The notes under the pieces are model-generated. The model was not told the origin of the DNA. It saw only the letters and a list, made by a program, of their open reading frames with translations, and ran no database searches. The translations under genes and the position numbers were made by a program. Source: Magnaporthiopsis rhizophila (lineage: Eukaryota > Ascomycota > Sordariomycetes > Magnaporthales > Magnaporthaceae). From it: a DNA stretch of 64,000 nt. Location of the stretch: positions 1-64,000 of the forward strand of contig PYSS01000012.1 of NCBI GenBank assembly GCA_003049465.1, given 5' to 3'. Within the stretch, counting starts at the first letter, position 1, and the number at the start of each line of letters is the position of its first letter. Below, in pieces: positions 12,274-22,511 of this stretch.

Positions 12274-12746
12274 CTGACAAAAGAATAACTCCAAGGTGGC
12301 ATCTTTCACCTTGCAAACCCATACCCAAACGCAAACAAAATCACCAAATTGGACCATATTATGCTACTAGCCGTACAATAATATAATGCTCGTGTTTGTG
12401 CTTTTACGACTGTTTTGTTCACAGTTGTTCGTCGTAATGATGTTACCTGATTGAGGAACATAAATCTAATTTTGTCTCGTTTTTTTTTTTTTTTTTTTTT
12501 GTCGTGGAGGAGGTAGGTTCCTCGACCCCTCACGATTGCAAGATAAACTTTCTGCACCCTCACGCTTTAAAATAAACAGTGCGCCGGCTTTAAATAAGTC
12601 GTCGGGTGGATTCGGCGTCGCCAGAGGCTGGAGAGGACATGCCTGTCCAGCATGAAAAAGCAAACTTCATGGGCAGCGCAGTGCTCAACATTCCCCTCCC
12701 ATAAGCACATGTCCACAACCGCGTGATATCATCTTCAAAAATCCGC
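11538..12746. other. Intergenic region with A29 and T21 runs
   Basis: 3' flank of the GMC gene. Homopolymers lie at 12240-12268 (A29) and 12480-12500 (T21). The sequence is AT-richer than the genes and no coding ORF is supported. Confidence 0.55.
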
Positions 12747-13001
12747 TCACCCTTGGCGCTGCGTGCTCCCCTCAGTAGCCCGACTACTCCACGCCTCGCA
12801 CCCCGTCTCTTTCAGCAGCACGACGGCCTGCGGAGCTTGCAAAAACACGCAGGGGTTGTGGTCTCCCGCGACGATGCGTTGCGGCGACCAGGGGTCCTGG
12901 GCCGGCGACTGAGACAGCCAGCGGGCCATGGCGTACCGGGCGCCGCATGGCTCGGTCTCGTCGTGGAGTTCGGCCGGCGTAGACTCGGTACTCCGAGACA
13001 T
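12747..13001 (-). CDS. Small orphan ORF, 84 aa
   Basis: ATG at 13001-12999, TGA at 12749-12747. The first ~60 codons show strong third-position C/G, like real genes in this window. The composition is natural (for example 'MARWLSQSPAQDPWSPQRIVAGDHNPCVF'-type sequence around residues 25-52). No signal peptide, membrane helix or known motif was recognised. The C-terminal ~20 residues look less gene-like, so the true 3' end may involve an intron. The overlapping plus-strand frame (12723-13154) lacks these properties. Confidence 0.4.
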   Translation of the reverse strand: MSRSTESTPAELHDETEPCGARYAMARWLSQSPAQDPWSPQRIVAGDHNPCVFLQAPQAVVLLKETGCEAWSSRATEGSTQRQG

Positions 13002-15805
13002 CGGTCCGGACTGTGGCGGGGGCTGCGTGGGCTTGCTTGCCTTGGTCGAGACTGGTGCTTGTCAGCTAGTAGATGGCTGGTTGGGAAGCCGCTTTGGCTT
13101 CGGGAGGCTCACAGATGGTTTTTAATCTTCTCTTCGGCGCTGGTGAAAGGTTGATGATATCAAGCAAATTGCAGCCTCGTTTGTTTTACAGACAAGGAGG
13201 TTGTTCTTGTCCACTCTCTTCCGATGGAGCCGTTTGCACCGAAGAAAGAAGGCGGAATCATTAAGCAAATAAAAGAGATACATTGCTTTTTATAAGGCGC
13301 TGATCTTGCCGCAAAATCGGGACTTGAAAATGGCCTCTGTTATAAGTTGATGATGTGGCATAAGGAGAAAAATGGCCCCAATGGAGACCGACATTGTATG
13401 GCTCGAAAATGGCCCGAGTGCCAAAGCTATTCCTAATATGATAAATGGCCTTGCAAAGGGAGACTGTGGACAATCAGCGGCGGTGGTGGGCAAGGTGATC
13501 GGAGAGAAGTGTTCGAGCACATTGGCAAGATTACATCTGCGAGACTAGTCTATGGCATTACATCTGCAAGATTGGTTTATGGCACGGCTTGTGCAAACTG
13601 CTTGCCGTTTTGCATTATTTGATCGACTAGATGGAAACGAAACTTCGCTTGTGGTTTTCCAACTTGCTCCCATACAAAGTCCCTGCCTCCTCTCGGTGGG
13701 TGTCCGCCTTCCTTCACCCGCTCACCCATGTTCGCTTCTGAGTACACCCTCGTTCTTTCTCTCCACATGACCAAACGGTAACACATGGGTGTCCAACAGT
13801 GTGCCTTTCCGGCTACAGTACCTCTGTTTCTTTCCTGTCGCCAAGGAGAGGAAGGCGTTGATGACGTCGTCATCGCGGCCAGGGTGGGACGCCATCGACC
13901 CTCGACGGCCTCAACGAGAACATGAGGGTGGAGTTTGCTGCTGTGCCACCAGATGTAGGGCGCAGCAATGTCTCATTGTTGGCCGAGAGGCCCGTGGGTG
14001 ACCGGCCCGATAGAGGAATTCTTTTGTAGTCAGGTGGTTGCCCATGCAGAGTGCCAGGAGGTCGGGGACTGCCCTTACCAGGTATGAACTCCCCCGCGAG
14101 ATTCGTCAAAAAAGAGGATAAACGAGTAGGAAAGTACGTAGGAAGTAGGAGAGGATTTAGAAGCGGATAAGATGTCACAGAATAGGAAGGGAGACAGAAG
14201 GATACTCACGTACGATACATACACGCCGGCGGCCAGACACGGCGGCAGCCCTGCTGCTTTGCTTTCCCATCCGCGTCCCGAGGCCATCCATCTACTTTCG
14301 CAACCTCGGCTCTCCCAGTCTGCCCAGTTGGCTGTCCCACTTCACTCAACCACGGCTCTCCTAGTCTGCCTAGTCGACTGTCCGAGTCCACACCGGCTCC
14401 CGTCGACCTATTGCGCGCAGACACGTCTCCAGCCGGACGTTCTCGCCCGGCAGCGCACTCTATCGAGTGCCTGTCTATGCGAGAAACATAGACACGCGGT
14501 GGTACACAGAGTGGACCAGGACGGCGCTCACCGACCTGTCGGGCCAGATGGAGTCAGAGTGACGACGACCGGCAGCATCATCTGCCAGACGCGTTCTGTG
14601 CGCGCGCCCAGCTCAGGTGCAGCTTTTGGTGCACGGGGGGACTGTCGAGTAACACAATGTTGGCAGTGTGTTGGCGGGTTGTGCATTTTTGGGGGGCGGC
14701 CGCCCAAAACGGCCACAGAAAGGGGCCAGTAATATCGTCACCTCCAAGTGCCACACAACCATCTCTTCCCACTAGCGGCGATGTTGTGATACCCTCACTG
14801 CGTCGACCTCTAGGCAGACACGCTCCTTCGAGTTGACCCATGATGATGGGAGTGTGTAGGATGTCAGAGTTCGCCTCGTCGAGGACGACTCTCGAGAGCT
14901 TCTTGCCTCGAGGACGTCCCCCGAGATTCTCTCTATTTAATATTGCCTTGCCCATCGCAGCTCTCTCGACTATCAAGCCGTGTCTTCACCTTCATCATCA
15001 AATGGAATAGGTCCAAGCATCTCGCCCCTACTGCCTCGTCATTTTCATCTCGTTAGTATCGACCTACCAGTCCACCGTCCCTAGATTTCGTCCACCTCAC
15101 TTTCGCTGCTAACCTGTTCCTTCATAGAGTTCTAGCTTCGTCGTGCCAGTCCGCCCATCTGCCCCACGTCCCAAACACGAGCCGGCCACCGTGTCCAACG
15201 ACAGAGACTACCGCCCCACGCGCTAGAGCCGACCCATCAGGGAGAGATGGGAGACTGTCGGAGCCTCCAGGCCGTACGAGGCCGGGCGTGAGAGAGGCAC
15301 ACGTGCTTATGGAGGCTCGTGGCCTTCCAGCTGGCGAAGCAGCGCCGTCGTCCAGGACGCCACCCCCGGCATGTTCATGAGCCCATAGAGATGAGCCAGT
15401 TCACCTCCTCGACCGAGGCAGTCCTGCGCAACCGGACTAGGCTCGCCCGTGAAGCCGGACGGGGGGAACGGGCCGAGCGTCGGGAGGAAGGATCGGAATA
15501 TGGAATGGTGGCTTCCGCCACAGACCTGGAACAGCTCTTGTCCATGGGCCAGTCGGCCCGGCACCGCCGCGGGGCTGAGTACCCCCGTGGCGGCGGCCAG
15601 GGCGGCGTCCAGGGGGGCAAAGCCGAGCGTGAGTGGGGTTATTGGAAGTTCTAAAACGCTGGCACCAGGTGATTTAGATTGGCGAGCGTGCTCAAGGGTA
15701 CCCGATGTGGATATGGTAGTCGAAGGACCATAATTTGGATAGGTTGCTACACGTTTATTAAAAGATGAAAGCAGGAACAAGAGGGCTCCCCTTCTGAGTT
15801 TGATA
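13002..15805. other. 2.8-kb region without a recognised gene
   Basis: Contains open frames on both strands (for example 14172-14732 plus, 15307-15780 minus), but none has known motifs or clear codon bias. A degenerate 46-bp tandem duplication lies at 14308-14399. It may contain decayed mobile-element sequence, though nothing diagnostic is left. Confidence 0.45.
14308..14399. repeat. Degenerate 46-bp tandem duplication
   Basis: Two adjacent copies begin with GGCTCTCC at 14308 and 14354 and continue CCAGTCTGCCCAGTTGG versus CTAGTCTGCCTAGTCGA. Two differences are CpA to TpA, the transition preferred by fungal RIP. Confidence 0.6.
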
Positions 15806-17541
15806 CTAAGACGCGGTTGGCATGGGTTCCTCCGTCGCTTCTGTTACATTATACAGCTTCCTTAGCTGCGCCTCATAGGCTTTGTAATCGGCCAATTTGG
15901 CCTCGATAAACCGGTCGGATCCCCGACACCAGAATTCGTGCAGTGCCTCCCTGAACCTCATGGGCTTCTTGGTGAACATCGGAACGATATATCGGTAGAT
16001 CAGCGGCTTGGCGCCGTTTACGCACGACAAGGCAAGCCAGAACCATATCGCCCCCGACCTCCACGTCTCACACATGATCCGTGAGAGTTTCAGGCTATGC
16101 TGCGCTGCTGTTTGTTGCTCCTCGTGCTCGAAAGCGAGCATGAACTCCCGCCTGAGGTTTTCGAACGCGTCCAGGTGTTCGTCCACGAGCTCGTCGACGG
16201 CACGGTTCGAGAGCCAGTAGGGTACGGCCAACTCTTCCATCGGGAGGGCGCATACCCACTCGAGGTCGATGAGACAGGTCACATTCCAATTGTCGTCGAC
16301 GAATATGTTGCCGAATCTCAGATCTGTATGCTGCAGAATGAACGGTCCATCGCGGGACTCACGGCGAATGTAGTGATGGGCCAGTGTTCGAAGCGTAGCC
16401 TTCACCGCCAGGTTGATTTGACAGTCCATTTCGCAATAAGTGGCATTGGGATCGTGGAGAAAGCCGCGGTCGTGGAAAGTGAGCATATCTGATACGTAGG
16501 GCTCGGTGCAGGTATATGCAGAGCCGCTTTGCAGAACCCTCGGAGCTGGGATTCCATCTGGGCGAGCACGTCTGTGTAGGGCTGGTTGGTCAACGATATG
16601 GTACCGTCGTCGTGGAACTGGAACGATCCGATCCGGGGCTGCGGGATCCGGGCAAGCGAGAGCATGATGCGCGCCATCCCGCCAAAGAGCCTGCGCCGCC
16701 GAGCCGGATCCGCAAAGTGTTTTTCGTCCCAGGTTATAGCGAGCATTTGACCCGTTCCCGGCGTGATGCGCTCAAGTGACAGATGCGTCGAGGAGAAGGT
16801 GATGCCCGAGTTCCGGGAGACGTAGAGCGACGGGATCGGCCGTCCCAGGAGCCTGCACGCAATGCGTTTGAACGACAAGATTGCGCGGACGTACCAGGGA
16901 CAGTGGGAAACGTGAGTGAACTTGTAGAGTTAGCGACACTGTGGAACCTAGATGGGCGAAACTAAAAGCCACTGCAGGCCTCAGTCCCTCTCTCTGTCTC
17001 TGTCTCTCCTTACTTTCCAACACTTACCCGCCGACCGTCGGAAAACCCAAACCCGTAGAGGTGTGGATGCGCACCTCTGGGCAGTTCTCCTGCATCCAGA
17101 TGTACGCGCCCACCTCGCAGCCCAGCTTTTCATCCACAGTGCCGGGGTAGTGGGCCTCGCCGAGCTTGTAGGGGAGGGGCAGCGGAAGAGCAGTGATTTC
17201 TGATCCCCACCGTCGGCCGAGCCCAGACGGACGGGGATGCAGACGTTGAAGCGGCCCCGCAGCCATTTATCGACCGGCTCGACCGTGCAGCCGTGCTGGG
17301 CATCCGCAGCGCGACCTCCGACATGTTGCCGCGTGATGGTATCGATGGCCTGTCGCTCGCCCCACAGCCGTTCGTAGAGGGATTTGCACTCGGCGATCCA
17401 GGCCACCTTGATGAGTATGTTCTCGTTGCGGTCGAGGGCTGAATCGTACGTGGCAGGCTTCTCGTATGTTCGGCCAAGCAACCCCAACTCCGTACGCACT
17501 CCAATTGGAGGCATTTCTATTGGTGGCATTGGCGGAGGCAT
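15806..17541 (-). pseudogene. Frameshifted phosphotransferase (APH / kinase-fold) pseudogene
   Basis: Consecutive minus-strand frames together spell one fungal phosphotransferase-enzyme-family protein. The N-terminal part (17541 to ~17183) contains 'LDRNENILIKVAW' and 'GRFNVCIPV'. The frame then shifts near 17182 to 'LPYKLGEAHYPGTVDEKLGCEVGAYIW' and 'MQENCPEV'. An intron follows (donor at 17027, acceptor near 16921). The next exon has 'LLGRPIPSLYVSRN', 'GRIMLSLAR'-like sequence and 'NQPYTDVL'. A second shift near 16493 leads to 'YVSDMLTFHD' and the catalytic-type segment 'LQHTDLRFGNIFVDDNWN', then 'CLIDLEW'. In the APH fold, H-x-D-x(4)-N and I-D-x-E correspond to the catalytic loop and metal-binding acid. 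The best splice also leaves a phase mismatch, so two to three lesions are present. A sequencing error could explain one; several suggest a dead gene. Intact relatives in fungi are uncharacterised. Confidence 0.75.
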
Positions 17542-18600
17542 TGTCGCGAACGCTTGGGGAACCGTGGCTCTCGTGCCGGCGCACTACTCTCGTGGCCGCT
17601 GCGCAGGTTTGTCGCCTTTTTAACCAAGCGCGAAAACAGAACTGGAATCGAGAATGACCGGCTTTGGAAAATTATCAACCTTCACATCCAGGCCTGCTGT
17701 GTAACCCAGAGGACTGCGTCCGGACACGTGATATGAGGCGTAGCCGCTCCAAAGTGGTTAGGCCCTAAGCTTGGTGATACCAGTCCGCTCGGTTGCTTTC
17801 CTCCGGGCTTTGGGCTGGATCAGCTTCTACCGAAGGGAGACATCTCGTTTCCCGACCAATACACTCACGAGAAAAGCTTCAACAGGACGTCGCCACAGTT
17901 GATCGAGCGGTCTTTGCGTGTTTTGACAGGGGTTATGGCAACGCAGGTGGGGCCCAAGGAAACAAACGAAAGGGCTGCCAAAGTGCCAACTTCGGGCAAA
18001 TGGGGCTCGTTGGTCATGACGGAGACCCTCGATGCCGCAGAGTGGATCGTTCCAGGCTGTCCAATCAATGTGGGAAGAGGCATACTGAGAGGGAGGGAGG
18101 GCACACACGCCGTGCCGTACTCCACCAACGCCTTCCCCGCTGCCCGACAACGAGCGCGTCGACGAATACCAGGAGGTGATTGGCGGGATAGTATAACATT
18201 GCGACGCGGCCAAGATTGAACCTGTCCGAGCGCAGTACCAGCGCGGTGTGCAGGTGTCAGCGAGCGGCCTAATCTAGATAGCTTCGTGTAACTCGTTTAT
18301 GCCGTCCTTCCGGTGGTAAAGGCGCGGCGACGAGCCGAGAAAGCTCGACACCGCCGCCGCGAAGGTGGAACCTGGAAATATGGTCGGAAGCTGAGAACTA
18401 CCACAGTACGGATGGACCAGGCTGATATTTTGCCCGCGTCGCCGGCTTAGCCAGAGGTCGGCGGATGGGGGCTGGGAAAAGGCCAAAGGCCAATGTAAAC
18501 TCATGACTTTTGCTATGGTGTCCTCACGTGTGAACGTGACTAGACCCCACCTTGTGATTCTCTGGCATTGCACCGAAGGCTTTTTAAAATAACCGCTAGT

Positions 18601-18641
18601 GGAGTTGGGCAGGCAGCCACGCAGCGTCGCAGCCCAACTCC
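18601..18641. repeat. Perfect 10-bp inverted repeat
   Basis: GGAGTTGGGC (18601-18610) and GCCCAACTCC (18632-18641) are exact reverse complements with a 21-nt loop. Located about 140 nt before the ATG at 18784, it could form a hairpin in DNA or a 5' leader. Confidence 0.75.
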
Positions 18642-18766
18642 TCCTGTCGCTTCCAGCTTTTCCTCCCACCTTCCAGTTCTTCCTGCCACCTTTTAGCTCC
18701 TCCTCCTGTCGCCTCGTAGCTCCTCCTGTCGCCCCCCCAGTTCTTCCTGCCGCCTTCCAGCCTTTT
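18639..18766 (+). repeat. Pyrimidine-rich tandem repeat, about six 20-23-bp units
   Basis: Units follow the pattern TCCTCCTGTCGC-TTCCAG(C/T), with alternating variants 'TCTTCCTGCCACC' and 'TCCTCCTGTCGCC'. The array ends 18 nt before the ATG at 18784 and so may lie in its 5' leader or core promoter. Confidence 0.7.
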
Positions 18767-18783
18767 ATAGTAATTTTATCACG

Positions 18784-20652
18784 ATGCCAGTTACGGAGGG
18801 CGAAGCTATTGCAGTACTGGTTAAAGCATTGAAAGCGGCGAAAAAGTCCCCAGAACACCACGAGGCGGCGTGGATCATAGCGGGAATTGTTGGAGAATCC
18901 GGGGAATCGCTTCCGTTTCGAACCCTCGTTGCCATTTCCCGTGCTTTGTGGAAAAGCCAATGTCAAATTATTCAACAATTTCCCCAAGTTCTCTTTCAAA
19001 AGTACACACAGGACTTGTTTTCGAAATCGGCCTCGGCCGTAACCGCGGATACTTCTCTCAATCTTTTCAAAGGGCTTCGCTCGCATGAAGTGGCGAACAA
19101 GCTTTCATCAGAGCGATCCGCCCGTTTCCTCGCATGTATGTGCGATCGGTCTCGCCTCGCTTTTCTTTTTTTTATGTATTAACCAGTGGCTATAGGGTGG
19201 ACTGTTTATTGGTTTCCGCCCGACTCTGTCCAAACTTTCGTTAATGCTCTGTCTTCTGCTGCTGCCGCCTGTAAGCCACACAATATTTCTCCCTCCTCTC
19301 CCCTCCTATATCACACCGCCTAACATGTGACTTTGGCATACAGACTCGTCGGCGCCGCTCCCCGACGAGGCCGCAGCCGACGAGGCCGCAATCTGGTTGA
19401 CTGGGCTGGCGGACTCCACGCAAAAACCACCATCCAAGCGGCGTCAGAACGACTCCACGCAAACACCATCCGCCAAGCGACACCAGACGAGCCGCACCCC
19501 AACACCGAGTGAGACCGACCAAGCCCTCGGGACCGAAATTTGTCCGCCGACCGAACGTGCCCCCATCCGTGCCGCGTCACCCAGGGCGGGCGCTCAGGCG
19601 GGCCAGCCGCCAGGTCCATCTCCCTCCCCGAGCCAGCCTACGTCCCTGTCTTCCGACACAAATGCGGCCTCCGGATCAGCCAATGCCTCTCTTCTGGCTC
19701 GCTCCAAGCCGCCGCCTCCCGGCTCAACTGGGGACATCCTCATATCCCAAGGTTCGCCTGCCATCTTAACCTCCCACTACCACCCTCTTCCCTGTCCTAG
19801 TCCCTAACCGTCCGTCGCATACCGTCACCAGACCCTCAAATCCCGCCCGCCCATTCGCTCGCGGCCGGACTCGAGGACACCAAGAACAGCGCAGCGTCCA
19901 CCGCTACAGGAATCCTTCAGCCGGACTATTCGCATTCACCCCCCGGCTCGAGTAAGCAATAACTGGCGCCTTTTGTCACGGCCTTTTGCCCACTAACTCC
20001 ACCATTTCGCCAGCCCCGTCTCCACACACACGAGCCCCTTCCGTAAACACAACCGCCTCGGCACTCCCGCTAAGAGATATGACCACCACGCCAGCGTCGA
20101 CAGGCCAGGCGCACGGCATCGCCGCGTCACAAGGGTCTGCGGTTTCGCATAACGACGCGAATGAAGTGTTTGCCGCCGAACCGTCCCCACCGACCGGGCC
20201 GCCGCGGGGGCTACCCGAAGCCGATCATCCACACCAGACACCAAAGCCTACCACAAGCACAGCAGCTTCGATTGAACCCAGCCCGCCCGGTAGTTTTGTA
20301 AGTTGGACACGTTTTATTTCGATTACATATGCGCATATACGCACCGTTTATAACCTTGGCTAACCGTCGATTACGCGCAGGCACACTTGCAAGCCCTTAT
20401 GAACATGGTATGTTTAGAACCCGCTGTTTCTTCTTTTTTTTGCCAAGGGTAAATCCGACTATACAAACATAGCCAGGCATTTTAACGGAGGAGTATCAAC
20501 AAGCGGTCGCGAAAACTTTCGATCCGGTGGGGAAAAAATGCAAACTCTATTGGCGGACCGGTTTGGGTTATGTCAAAGTTGATGGCGTACCTGTGGGGGA
20601 GGCGATATTAACAAAGATGGAAACTGTGAGATCGAGGCCGGCAGCGTGGTAA
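18784..20652 (+). CDS. Orphan six-exon gene with Pro/Ser/Thr-rich linker, 456 aa
   Basis: Six exons join without a break: 18784-19135, 19344-19751, 19832-19951, 20014-20297, 20381-20407, 20473-20652. All have GT-AG borders and compatible phases, and a CTAAC branch-like site precedes the second exon. The product has an N-terminal domain of ~118 residues (basic and hydrophobic, e.g. 'EGEAIAVLVKALKAAKKSPEHHEAA', 'LPFRTLVAISRALWK'). A long disordered P/S/T-rich linker of ~270 residues follows, with Lys/Arg-rich patches (PPSKRRQ, SAKRHQ) that resemble nuclear localisation signals. The C-terminal domain is ~70 residues (ILTEEYQQAVAKTFDP, YWRTGLGYVKVDG). I do not recognise either domain. After about 20606 the +1 frame reads 'INKDGNCEIEAG', then 'VVRVQAGFIKVEYSR' to a stop at 20693, a more natural ending. 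A one-base deletion may therefore have truncated the protein. Confidence 0.55.
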
Positions 20653-20693
20653 GGGTACAGGCTGGGTTCATTAAGGTGGAATACAGCAGGTAA

Positions 20694-21334
20694 TTTATTT
20701 AAACATTAATTAACACTGTCGCGCTCGATGGCGAGATATATGTGAATGATAAGCAGAATCCGACCAAGTAATCCCGGCTCCCTTTAATAGGAGTTAACAC
20801 GGCGGTTATTCCGGCTTCAAACTGATGGCTTTAAAGAACAGCAAACCTTAGGGTTGGATCTCTAATGGCTTTATTAATAAACAAAGCCAAATTAACGCCA
20901 CCCCAAATTCGAAAACCGAGAACGTTAATGCGGGGTATGAGGCTCCCTGTTAGGGGTTGGCCCAGCCCTCCTGTCCCTTGCTTTTAGCGTGCGTTATTTG
21001 TAACATGTCCCCACCGTTAAGATTCTCCTGCCACACCAACCATAACACTATGCGGGCCTGTAATGCACGGCCGCAACTTTAATTTAACATTCAAGCGGCC
21101 AGTGTCTTGTGAATCCAGCGGCAAGTGATAGCAGCCGATAACGCCAGGTTAACAGCTTAACAAGCGAGTTTCCCTCACCGAGTTTAACTTTATAACCGTT
21201 AATTACTTTTTAACTAGTCTCTTTATCACCGATAAAAAAAAGCCCGCTTATTATATCTTACGTTAAAACTAATGTGTGGCAAGCGTGAAACCTTTGATTT
21301 TTATAAGTGGTGGCTTACAGCTTTTTTCCACTAG
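20694..21334. other. AT-rich, TTAA-rich gene-free patch
   Basis: Composition shifts sharply to A/T, with many TTAA, GTTAA and ATTAATTAA strings and stops in all frames. No gene was seen. It fits RIP-mutated or otherwise decayed repeat DNA. Confidence 0.5.
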
Positions 21335-21715
21335 CGGCGCGCTACGGCGAGCTCGGGTTCCCACTGTTTGGCTGCGTATTATGGCGCCTTGCCACCCCGC
21401 TTTCACGACGGATCTCGACCAGGGGTGTGGCGGAGGGCGGTGGTTAAGAAAAAGCTGGCGGCCATCGCAAATGGTAAGGCGCTGCGTGGTGGCTGCAAGG
21501 TATCCCCACGGGTTTTGCCGTGGCACCCTTTGGCGTTCGGGGGACAAGCATTGGAGCTGTGCTTTTATGTACAGGAGGCACGCGGTGGCTATCACGACAG
21601 GCTACCAAAAGCAAGAGAACGTACAACGGCGGCAGTAGCCGCTATCAAGGCCGGCCCAACCACTTTTACGGAGGAAATTTCACGGGAAGGGATCACATTA
21701 ACCAAATGGGATTAG
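21335..21715 (+). CDS. Possible 3' exon of a decayed or unrecognised gene
   Basis: A 127-codon open frame starts just after a good acceptor-like site (pyrimidine tract then CACTAG at ~21328-21334) and ends with TAG at 21713-21715. The translation has natural composition (e.g. 'VVKKKLAAIANGKALRGG', 'FGGQALELCFYVQEARGGYH'). No upstream exon or ATG could be linked and no family is recognised. Confidence 0.25.
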   Translation, partial: RRATASSGSHCLAAYYGALPPRFHDGSRPGVWRRAVVKKKLAAIANGKALRGGCKVSPRVLPWHPLAFGGQALELCFYVQEARGGYHDRLPKARERTTAAVAAIKAGPTTFTEEISREGITLTKWD

Positions 21716-21881
21716 AACGAAGCAGCTCCAACCTAAGCAGTTTTCCCGAACAACCCCAGCCTTTATCACCGGGCTACAATGCATCTGCGCCTTGAAATTC
21801 CAGGCGCAAGATAAAAATTTTAAAGTTTGCTAAAACTGCCATCAAAAGTTCGACTGGTGCAACGCCCTTCTACCGTCACTT

Positions 21882-22406
21882 TTACGCCCGCTTAATAATT
21901 ACACCCGCGACGATGGTTAAAAGGCTAATAAAACCACAGGCTAAAGTTTCGTTATTGCTGTTCCTTTTTCCTGTATTCGAGCTTTCACTCTTTTTTTTTG
22001 CAATGTGTGGAGGATGGGTTGGAATGCTTTTCCCTCCCGTATTTGCGATGTGGGCTGGAATGCCTTTTCCCTCCGCCTCTGCGAGGTGCGGATGATGGGT
22101 TGGAATATATTTTCCTCCCGTCTTTGCAATGTGGGCTGGGACGCCCCCTCCCCCCATCTCCGCGAGGTGTGGGGGACGGGGAGGCAAGGTTTTGGCTACC
22201 CGATCCGACAACTGAACGCTTTTAGGGGCGGGGCTGTTCCGTCGTTCCGCCTCCCGTGGCTGGTGGAGCTCGCGCTTGGGGAATTTGCGAAACGAGGAAC
22301 ATGTGTCTCCTTTTGCTGTTGTTGGGGTGTGGGGTTTGTTTCGGGTGACGCTTGGATTGAAGTTATTCTCGGTGTCGATTTCGACCGACGTTTGGTGTGG
22401 TGTCAT
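21882..22406 (-). CDS. Orphan repeat protein with C-terminal membrane anchor, 174 aa
   Basis: ATG at 22406-22404; the stop lies at 21882. The frame stays open for 35 codons upstream without an earlier ATG. The N-terminal ~75 residues are polar. Residues ~80-140 are tandem repeats: two 27-residue units (81 bp) of the form P-H-L-A-E-x(5)-(V/I)-P-A-H-I-A-x-T-G-G-K-x-I-P-T-H plus a partial third. Each unit contains two shorter IP(A/T)H-started segments. After a Ser/Asn/Lys-rich spacer comes a single hydrophobic helix (LACGFISLLTIVAGVII) followed by KRA at the very C-terminus, like a tail anchor. Because the repeat length is a multiple of three, other frames, including plus-strand 22005-22595, are also open, so the coding strand is uncertain. 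No family was recognised. Confidence 0.4.
   Translation of the reverse strand: MTPHQTSVEIDTENNFNPSVTRNKPHTPTTAKGDTCSSFRKFPKRELHQPREAERRNSPAPKSVQLSDRVAKTLPPRPPHLAEMGGGGVPAHIAKTGGKYIPTHHPHLAEAEGKGIPAHIANTGGKSIPTHPPHIAKKKSESSNTGKRNSNNETLACGFISLLTIVAGVIIKRA
22005..22180. repeat. 81-bp imperfect tandem repeat
   Basis: Recurring blocks of the type GATGTGGGCTGGAATGCC, then TTTTCCCTCC, then a GCGAGGTG or TTTGCAATG junction give about 2.2 copies of an 81-bp unit, each made of two related half-units. Confidence 0.7.
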
Positions 22407-22511
22407 GGCACTCTCAAAGTTAGAAGCGGCGTCGAGTTCGTAAAAGAGGCAGTTGAGCTGAACTTGTACAGTGTTGGATTTTATAGAATGTACCAAGAGC
22501 CTGGTTTTCAA

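Larger units (their letters stand above)
17542..18783. other. Intergenic region leading into the accessory island
   Basis: No convincing ORF. The last ~180 nt contain an inverted repeat and a pyrimidine-rich tandem repeat just upstream of the orphan gene at 18784. Confidence 0.5.

Noticed and set aside
14172..14732. 186-codon plus-strand frame
   Set aside because: Spans the tandem duplication; no codon bias, motif or splice support.
18274..19086. 270-codon minus-strand frame
   Set aside because: Covers the repeat and exon 1 of the orphan gene in antisense; the plus-strand model is supported by five consistent introns.
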